Shown piece by piece: positions 15,446 through 20,205 of a stretch of 20,205 nt of DNA. The position numbers were made by a program, and so were the translations under genes. This DNA is from Candidatus Segatella violae (GTDB taxonomy: Bacteria > Bacteroidota > Bacteroidia > Bacteroidales > Bacteroidaceae), in contig DJSH01000001.1 of NCBI GenBank assembly GCA_002440225.1, forward strand, positions 1,063-21,267, in the 5' to 3' direction. A model generated the notes under the pieces. It saw nothing but the letters and a program-made list of their open reading frames with translations, was not told where the DNA came from and did no database searches. Positions within the stretch are counted from its first letter, which is position 1. The number at the start of each line of letters is the position of its first letter.

Positions 15446-16180
15446 ATGAAGAAAGCGATATTAACATTGGCGCTCGTCCTGAGCATCGGAGCTACCCAAG
15501 TGTCTTTGGCTGCATCTGCTCCTAAGCATCGTTATCATCCTACCACCGAACAGGTGGACACGAAGCAAGCGGTAGATGACAAGCAGAAAAATAAAGCGGC
15601 TGATGACGAGGCATTGGAAGCCTACTCTGATACCACCAGCACGGATTCAGCCACAGCTGATGCGGATTATGAGGAGGATGCTCCTAGCTATCACTCCAAG
15701 TATAGTTTGGGCAACTATGACGATCCGTTCGATTTCTTTGGCTCGGTCTTTGGCAAGGGTACACTGGTCTTCATCATTATTTTGACCATCATCATTGGTC
15801 TTGTCTTCGCCTTCGCACCTCTCATCATCATCTGGTTGGTTATCCGTTATCTGATGCGCCGCCACAATGACCGCATCAAGTTGGCGGAGATGGCGATGGA
15901 GAAGGGCATCAATGTTCCCGAGAGCGAACGACCGATAGACAAGCAGAGCGATGAATATCTCGTGAAGCGAGGTATCAGGAACACCTTCCTCGGCTTGGGT
16001 TTGTGTGCCATGTTCGCTTGGTGGGATTCTACCTTCTTGGCAGGTATAGGAGCCTTGGTTGGCATCTATGGTATCGGACAAGTGGTGATTGGTGCCTTGC
16101 CAGCCATCAAAAAGTGGTGGAACAATCGCCATTATGATGGAGGAAACAATGGCGCAGGCTTTACAGGTTCTACTATCTAG
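15446..16180 (+). CDS. DUF6249-type membrane protein upstream of a sigma factor
   Basis: 244 residues. Start ATG 15446 gives the signal peptide MKKAILTLALVLSIGATQVSLA; the in-frame TTG three codons earlier adds nothing. After an acidic, Ser/Thr/Asp-rich exported stretch (about 25-95) come a long double membrane segment (about 104-135, FIIILTIIIGLVFAFAPLII), a basic cytoplasmic helix with LMRRHNDRIKLAEMAMEKGI, and two more hydrophobic segments (about 178-215). The C-terminus is basic and then Gly/Asn-rich. The helix motif and neighbourhood fit the DUF6249 group as I remember it; function is unknown. It heads a row with an ECF sigma factor and a DUF5056 protein, so a membrane role in that signalling unit is plausible. 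Confidence 0.75.
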   Translation: MKKAILTLALVLSIGATQVSLAASAPKHRYHPTTEQVDTKQAVDDKQKNKAADDEALEAYSDTTSTDSATADADYEEDAPSYHSKYSLGNYDDPFDFFGSVFGKGTLVFIIILTIIIGLVFAFAPLIIIWLVIRYLMRRHNDRIKLAEMAMEKGINVPESERPIDKQSDEYLVKRGIRNTFLGLGLCAMFAWWDSTFLAGIGALVGIYGIGQVVIGALPAIKKWWNNRHYDGGNNGAGFTGSTI

Positions 16181-16192
16181 AATACCTGTAAA
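16160..16192 (+). other. Perfect hairpin over the DUF6249 gene stop codon
   Basis: TTTACAGGT (16160-16168) and ACCTGTAAA (16184-16192) form a 9-bp perfect stem; TCTA/TAGA can extend it inward, and the stop TAG lies in the loop region. No T-run follows on either strand, so it does not look like an intrinsic terminator. It could set mRNA stability or the ratio of the membrane protein to the sigma factor downstream. Confidence 0.5.
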
Positions 16193-16247
16193 AGTGATAT
16201 ATTGGAAGTTGGCAGTTTATAGAATGATTAGTTAATAAATTAGAATA

Positions 16248-16787
16248 GTGGAAAAGGTAAAAGATCTCTCTCTCGTCACGAAGGTGGTGATGCTTCACGA
16301 CCGCAAGTCGTTCGACTTGCTGGTCAAGAAGTATCAATCACCCATTCGTGGATTCTTCCTGCGGCAGACGTTGGGGGATGCGCAGCTGAGTGACGACTTG
16401 GCGCAGGATACCTTTGTCAAGGCTTATACCCACTTGGCTAGTTTCAAGGGGGCAGCCAGCTTCTCCACTTGGCTCTATCGTATCGCCTACAATGTGTGGT
16501 ACGACTATACCCGAAGCCGCAAGGTGACGCAGGACATTGATACGCCTACCGTGGCTCGGAAGAATGCGCAGGCAGGCAGTGCATCCCTGAAGATGGACTT
16601 GCTCAATGCCCTGCAGATATTGAGTGAGAACGAACGGACCTGCATTACGCTGCAGCTGATGGATGGGCTGCCTATAGATAAGATAGCTGAGGTGACGGGT
16701 ATGGCGCAAGGCACCATCAAGTCGCACCTCTCCCGTGGAAAATCAAAACTTGCAAGTTACTTAAAACAAAATGGTTATGACCGATAA
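16248..16787 (+). CDS. ECF-type RNA polymerase sigma-70 factor
   Basis: 179 residues. Sigma region 2 is at about residues 20-90 (FDLLVKKYQSPIRGFFLRQT, LSDDLAQDTFVKAYTHLASF, FSTWLYRIAYNVWYDYTRSR). Region 4 is at about 120-172 (LQILSENERTCITLQLMDGL, IAEVTGMAQGTIKSHLSRGK, helix-turn-helix). There is no region 1 or 3, as usual for ECF sigmas. The start is GTG at 16248; the first in-frame ATG (16290) would cut into the family's N-terminal conserved part. The DUF5056 gene begins inside its last codons, the common arrangement of a sigma with its partner. Promoter targets are unknown. Confidence 0.93.
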   Translation: MEKVKDLSLVTKVVMLHDRKSFDLLVKKYQSPIRGFFLRQTLGDAQLSDDLAQDTFVKAYTHLASFKGAASFSTWLYRIAYNVWYDYTRSRKVTQDIDTPTVARKNAQAGSASLKMDLLNALQILSENERTCITLQLMDGLPIDKIAEVTGMAQGTIKSHLSRGKSKLASYLKQNGYDR

Positions 16788-17217
16788 TAAGACAAATATC
16801 AATAACGAAATGAACAGCGAACAGCCGTTGCTGAATATTAACGACGAGAAGCTCTTGGAGCTTTTTTTCGCCGACAGCCGAATGGACATCCCAGACGATG
16901 GCTTTTCGGATAGGGTGATGGCGGCATTGCCTTCTTCTGAAATGGAGAGGGAGGCGGCTAAGCACAGTCGCTTGGAACATCTTTGGACGGCTGCTTGTGT
17001 CGCCATGGGTATCGTTGCCGCTATCGTTTGCCAGGGATGGGAACAGATACAGGCTTTCCTTTATACGATGAAGATAGATTTGTTGTTGTCAGGGTCACAT
17101 GCCTTGACCCAATCTATTAATGCTATCGGCCAGTCGCATAATCTCATAATGCTGTTGGCTGGTGCTTTGGTGTTGCTGACTGTTTGGGGGTACAACGAAG
17201 TAGCGGATGCTCGATGA
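16771..17217 (+). CDS. DUF5056-like membrane protein, possible anti-sigma partner
   Basis: 148 residues, or 146 from the ATG at 16777. The N-terminal half is acidic and soluble, with the motif NDEKLLELFFADSRMDIPDD followed by GFSDRVMAALP, which I recall from DUF5056 proteins next to ECF sigma factors. The second half has two membrane segments (about 70-90, WTAACVAMGIVAAIV, and about 124-141, LIMLLAGALVLLTVWG). It overlaps the end of the sigma gene by 17 bases, which suggests coupled translation. A membrane-bound anti-sigma role is inferred from layout; there is no zinc-binding (ZAS) motif. Confidence 0.72.
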   Translation: MVMTDNKTNINNEMNSEQPLLNINDEKLLELFFADSRMDIPDDGFSDRVMAALPSSEMEREAAKHSRLEHLWTAACVAMGIVAAIVCQGWEQIQAFLYTMKIDLLLSGSHALTQSINAIGQSHNLIMLLAGALVLLTVWGYNEVADAR

Positions 17218-17221
17218 AAAT

Positions 17222-19225
17222 TTATTTGAGATTGCCCTTCTCATCAAACATATTGTAGGTGGTGCGAAGGACAATGAACTCGGTGCGGCGGTTCAACTGA
17301 TTGCAAATCTCCTGATGCTCCTTGGGCTGCTTCAAGATGAAGTCTTCGGTCAGCACATCGCCTTCCTTGAACCAAGGATACTTCTCGGTTAATTTCTTTC
17401 GGATGGTCTTCGGGTGTTCCTTGCCATATCCCACAGGGGTAAGGCGTTCCTTCTCGATGCCATGATGGATGAGATAATCCACTACCGACTGGGCACGACG
17501 TTGCGACAATCGCTTGTTGTACTCGGCGTTGCCCTTGTAGTCGCAGTGGGCGCTTAGTTCGATGGTTACGTGTGGATTCTCCTTGAGCAATTTTACAAGT
17601 TCGTCTAGTGCCTTGGTGCTGGCTGGTGTCAAGGTCGCCTTGTCGAAATCGTAGAAGATGTTGTCGATGAGCACTGGGGCGGTGATGGAAGCCAGTGGAA
17701 ACTGGAGCACATACTCCTTGCTCTCCTTGGCGGAATCCACCCTGAGTTCCTCCTTGTGGTTGAGGAATCCCTTGCACGAAGCCATCAACAGATAGTCTAC
17801 CTGGGGCTTGATGGGCAGGGTAAAGGAGCCATCGCCCTTTACAGATACTTTCTTGTTGGTTCCGTCGTTTCCGATGATTCTTACCTCGGCGGCAGGCAAC
17901 TCGTATCCATCTTTTTCGTATACCCATCCCTTTATGTTGGTCATGATTTCTGGATACTCAAACGAGTAGATATGGTCATAGCCTCTTCCATCCTTGCGGT
18001 TGGAAGAGAAATAGCCACGATTGTGGATACCTTCGAAAGTTATGCCGAAGTCATCAGCCTCCGTGTTGAGGGGATAACCAGGATGATGGATGGTATATTG
18101 ATGCGTCTGTGCGTCGACCTTGGCGATATAGATGTCGAGACCGCCCATGCCCACATGACCGTTGCTGCTGAAATAGAGGTCGCCGTTAGGTCGGAAAGTA
18201 GGAAACATCTCGTCGCCAGGGGTATTGATTGGTTTGCCGAGGTTTTCCACGCCCCCCAGTCCTGCTGCAGTGATGCGAACTCGCCAGATGTCGAGGCCGC
18301 CCATGCCGCCCGGCATGTCTGAGACAAAATAAAGCCATTCTCCATCGGGCGAGATGGCTGGATGGGCATAGCAACTCAAGGTGTCCTTCGATATCTCCAA
18401 CTTTGTTGCCTTCCCCCAAGCTGCATCGGCACGAGGGGAAGTAACAATTTGCGCATAGCGAGGCGAGGATGGGTCGGTGGTGCATTGGGTGAGATACATC
18501 TCTTTACCATCGGGGGTGAAACAACAAGCCCCCTCGTCATATTCTGTGTTTACGCCGGTTCCGATGGCTTCAGGCACGCTCCATTTGCCCTTGTCATCCT
18601 TTTCTGATAGGAAAATGTCGCCCGCTTTGGTTCCGGTGATGCCACTGAGGTCATTGCCTTGAGCCTCGTTGCGGGTGGAGGTGAAATAGAGCTGGTCGTG
18701 GTCGTCGCCGAAAAGCATCGGCGAATAATCATCTCGTCGCGAGTTGAATACGTCCATTCTCTTCACCTTATATCTACTTCCTTCCTTCTTCCATTTGGGG
18801 GCGAGTTGTGCAGACTTCAACCCGTTCTGCGCCAAAGTGTTGGTAGGCAGAGAGTCGAGAACCACTTGGAATTCTTTCTCTGCCTGTTTGTACTCTCCGT
18901 TTTTCAAGAGCATGCGAGCATAAGCCAAGCGGTCGCTTACCGATGCTTGCTTATATCGGATGGCGTTGCGATAGGCAGCGATAGCTTTCGGGGTGGCATT
19001 GATCTTGTCGTAGCAATGCGCTATTTTCAAGGCAATCTTTCCTCGCTCAGTTCTTTCCTTGGTTGGAGTCTTGGTGTAAGCCTGCTTGAACTGGTCGGCG
19101 GCATCGAAGTATTCGCCCAAAGCCAGGAATTTCTCTCCCTTCTTCAGGTTCTGGTCTGCGCCGCAACTAGCGAGTAGCACCAGGCAGCACATCCATAGTA
19201 TATGGAATAATCTGGAGTGAATCAT
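17222..19225 (-). CDS. porE: PorE-like multidomain OmpA lipoprotein (type IX secretion)
   Basis: 667 residues. The domain order matches PorE of the type IX secretion system: a lipoprotein signal with lipobox LASC (C21); TPR-like helices (about 25-145, with LALGEYFDAADQFKQAY); a PD40/WD40-like propeller (about 157-425, repeated SPDGEWLYFVSD, GGLDIW and GGLDIYIAKVD blades); a carboxypeptidase-regulatory-like beta domain (about 427-510, IKGWVYEKDGYELPAAEVRI); and a C-terminal OmpA domain (about 520-650) with IFYDFDKATLTP and YNKRLSQRRAQSVVDYL, which binds peptidoglycan. The frame extends to a TTG at 19240, but ATG 19225 gives a normal lipoprotein start. The 3' end meets the DUF5056 gene with a 4-base gap. 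A non-secretion paralogue with the same domains cannot be excluded. Confidence 0.8.
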   Translation of the reverse strand: MIHSRLFHILWMCCLVLLASCGADQNLKKGEKFLALGEYFDAADQFKQAYTKTPTKERTERGKIALKIAHCYDKINATPKAIAAYRNAIRYKQASVSDRLAYARMLLKNGEYKQAEKEFQVVLDSLPTNTLAQNGLKSAQLAPKWKKEGSRYKVKRMDVFNSRRDDYSPMLFGDDHDQLYFTSTRNEAQGNDLSGITGTKAGDIFLSEKDDKGKWSVPEAIGTGVNTEYDEGACCFTPDGKEMYLTQCTTDPSSPRYAQIVTSPRADAAWGKATKLEISKDTLSCYAHPAISPDGEWLYFVSDMPGGMGGLDIWRVRITAAGLGGVENLGKPINTPGDEMFPTFRPNGDLYFSSNGHVGMGGLDIYIAKVDAQTHQYTIHHPGYPLNTEADDFGITFEGIHNRGYFSSNRKDGRGYDHIYSFEYPEIMTNIKGWVYEKDGYELPAAEVRIIGNDGTNKKVSVKGDGSFTLPIKPQVDYLLMASCKGFLNHKEELRVDSAKESKEYVLQFPLASITAPVLIDNIFYDFDKATLTPASTKALDELVKLLKENPHVTIELSAHCDYKGNAEYNKRLSQRRAQSVVDYLIHHGIEKERLTPVGYGKEHPKTIRKKLTEKYPWFKEGDVLTEDFILKQPKEHQEICNQLNRRTEFIVLRTTYNMFDEKGNLK

Positions 19226-19301
19226 ATTTATTATTGTCAAACGTCTTTCTCATAATAACGAGAAGAAGCTGATTATATTTTAATCAAGCTAATACAAAAA
19301 A

Positions 19302-19535
19302 ACACTTCACACTTCACCCAAACACTACAACATGCTGTCTTTCATTATGTTAGATGGGTGAAGTGTGCCTTCAGACACTTCACCCACACTTCACCACACT
19401 TCACCAGTCAAGCGAAATCAGAAAATGAAAGGGTGTAGTGTGGTGAAGTGTGGGTGTAGTGTGCAAGAACACTCTTCACCCGTTTAACCATCTAGCAGTC
19501 AGAAACTTATACTTGATTGGTGAAGTGTGAAGAGT
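19302..19535. repeat. Nested palindrome built from ACACTTCACC units
   Basis: About ten copies of ACACTTCACC or its complement GGTGAAGTGT, some with T to A in the middle. Outer arms 19302-19318 and 19519-19535 pair at 16 of 17 positions. Inside, GGGTGAAGTGT (19356-19366) pairs perfectly with ACACTTCACCC (19375-19385), and 19375-19405 pairs with 19432-19462 at 29 of 31 positions. Units abut with periods of 10-11 bases. Possible readings are a MITE/REP-like element, a protein-binding array, or a folded RNA. No open frame and no clear target-site duplication was found. Confidence 0.85.
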
Positions 19536-19572
19536 AAAACGTAAAATTCTTTGTGCAGAAACTTAAAAAATT

Positions 19573-19704
19573 ACGTCCCGATGCAGTTCTTCCTACGTCC
19601 CGATGTAGATTTCACTGCGTCGGGATGTAAGAAAGACTGCGTCGGGATGCCTTTTACGACTCATCGCAATGCTCGTTAATAGTCGTCAAGATGCTCTTTC
19701 CACC
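19573..19704. repeat. 22-base periodic array, consensus nCGTCnnGATG
   Basis: Six units begin exactly 22 bases apart (19573, 19595, 19617, 19639, 19661, 19683). Their first 11 bases are acgtcccgatg twice, gcgtcgggatg twice, tcatcgcaatg and tcgtcaagatg. C2, T4, C5, A9, T10 and G11 are constant in all six; G3 and G8 in five. The other half of each unit varies. The period is not a multiple of three, so this is not coding. It resembles iterons or a binding-site array in form only. Confidence 0.8.
19574..19649 (+). other. Long imperfect hairpin within the 22-base array
   Basis: Bases 19574-19608 pair with 19615-19649 around a six-base loop. Of 35 positions, 27 are Watson-Crick, six are G-T (G-U in RNA) and two are C-A mismatches. 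The wobble pairs exist only when the plus strand is the transcript. Confidence 0.75.
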
Positions 19705-19776
19705 ACTGTTCACAGTGTAGACAGTAAACTGCAAAGCCTTAGACAGTTTACTGCCCTAACTAGACAGTCTACCGCC
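19704..19776. repeat. Dyad cluster: three CAGTnnACTG sites plus CACTGT-TC-ACAGTG
   Basis: TAGACAGT is repeated at 19718, 19740 and 19761, each leading into a palindrome: CAGTAAACTG (19722-19731), CAGTTTACTG (19744-19753) and the imperfect CAGTCTACCG (19765-19774). Centres are 22 and 21 bases apart. A further palindrome CACTGT-TC-ACAGTG (19704-19717) precedes them. Such phased dyads look like operators for an oligomeric DNA-binding protein. Confidence 0.65.
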
Positions 19777-19869
19777 GACAGCCCCGCAGTTATCATCATA
19801 AAGCCTTTGAAGATGCCGTTTGGATAATACAAATCCGCCGAAACGCCTATCGGAACATCAATTCATATC

Positions 19870-20205
19870 TTAGTTGCTTTGTGCATTCCAATTACTATCA
19901 CCCTCTTCTGCCTTAGCCCAGCCTTTTCCTAAGCTACTTGCTTGATTTGTCCAACAAGTCGCACCATAAAATGGTAAATAATAAGAGCCGTTAGTAACTT
20001 TCCATCCATATCCAGCTGAAGAATATGTATAGTTCCATAAGTCTGGACAAGTACCATAATCTTTGCCAGTTATGCTATTTCCTACACTTTGGAATATATT
20101 ATCAAAACGGATAACTTTTGTTACGTTATTAAAGCGTGTCTTCTTTTCGCTGTCAGCATTAATGAATATATATTGGTTCAGTTTCAGTTTACCGCATTTT
20201 CCAAA
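19870..20205 (-). CDS. C-terminal fragment of an unrecognised, probably exported protein
   Basis: Read on the minus strand from the window edge, the frame is open for 111 codons to a TAA at 19870-19872; the start lies beyond the window. The product is rich in Tyr, Trp, Asn, Gly and Ser (TCPDLWNYTYSSAGYGW, NGSYYLPFYGATCW, ending SNWNAQSN) with few hydrophobic stretches, in the style of Bacteroidetes surface or fimbrial-type proteins. Three cysteines are present. It does not end with a typical type IX sorting domain. I cannot assign a family. That it is a real gene rests on the uninterrupted frame and protein-like composition. Confidence 0.55.
   Translation of the reverse strand, partial: FGKCGKLKLNQYIFINADSEKKTRFNNVTKVIRFDNIFQSVGNSITGKDYGTCPDLWNYTYSSAGYGWKVTNGSYYLPFYGATCWTNQASSLGKGWAKAEEGDSNWNAQSN

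Larger units (their letters stand above)
19226..19869. other. 644-base gene-free region filled with repeats
   Basis: I see no credible coding frame here on either strand. In order it holds: an A/T-rich porE upstream region with no clear promoter (19226-19300), a nested palindrome of ACACTTCACC units (19302-19535), an A/T-rich spacer, a 22-base periodic array (19573-19704), dyad-symmetric CAGTnnACTG sites (19704-19776), and about 90 bases without clear structure up to the stop of the next gene. Both flanking genes are on the minus strand, so this is a downstream/upstream spacer, far longer than any other in the window. Confidence 0.8.

Noticed and set aside
19226..19240. PorE-like start at TTG 19240
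   Set aside because: It adds five polar residues before a standard lipoprotein signal; ATG 19225 fits better.
19302..19790. A CRISPR array
   Set aside because: Units are 10-11 or 22 bases apart with no identical 25-40 base repeats, no uniform spacers and no cas genes.

Overview
The window looks like chromosomal DNA of a Bacteroidetes bacterium, most likely in the Prevotellaceae (Prevotella/Segatella type). The pointers are genes confined to that phylum (PorQ and a PorE-like protein of type IX secretion, the TonB form starting MEIKKS, a DUF6249/sigma/DUF5056 trio), signal peptides ending in AQ, and promoters of the Bacteroidetes pattern TTG/TTTG - about 20 bases - TAnnTTTG instead of the usual -35/-10 boxes. 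Species is an inference. Positions 1-19225 are dense, ordinary core genome; 19226-20205 is different.

Layout. 1-5642 (+): the 3' part of a large alpha-2-macroglobulin-like protein, a secreted DUF1573 protein and ispH, closely spaced. 5643-5895: convergent gap with a terminator and a promoter on the minus strand that together outline a possible small RNA. 5896-7562 (-): porQ then cmk. 7709-10305 (+): tonB, a polyprenyl diphosphate synthase and a TatD nuclease. 10413-10500 (+): tRNA-Ser(GGA). 10526-12795 (+): exbB, a four-helix membrane protein of unknown role, and two exbD genes. 12876-13376 (+): an Lrp/AsnC regulator whose terminator lies inside the convergent folA. 13382-15305 (-): an RsmF/NOL1-type RNA cytosine methyltransferase followed by folA. 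15446-17217 (+): a DUF6249 membrane protein, an ECF sigma factor and a DUF5056 protein (possible anti-sigma). 17222-19225 (-): a PorE-like OmpA lipoprotein. 19870-20205 (-): the C-terminal end of an unrecognised, probably exported protein.

How the genes fit together. Much of the window concerns the cell envelope. TonB, ExbB and two ExbDs supply proton-motive-force energy to outer-membrane transporters. PorQ and the PorE-like protein belong to the type IX secretion apparatus. The alpha-2-macroglobulin-like, DUF1573, DUF6249 and sigma/DUF5056 products are exported, membrane-bound or regulatory. IspH and the prenyl synthase serve isoprenoid synthesis.

The most unusual stretch is the gene-free region 19226-19869. 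It holds three different repeat systems in a row: (i) about ten copies of ACACTTCACC in both orientations, nested into palindromes (19302-19535); (ii) six units at an exact 22-base period with consensus nCGTCnnGATG (19573-19704), the first four of which fold into a 35-pair hairpin; (iii) three CAGTnnACTG dyads 21-22 bases apart (19722-19774). Spacings of 10-11 and 21-22 bases match one and two turns of DNA. I recognise none of these repeats as a described element.
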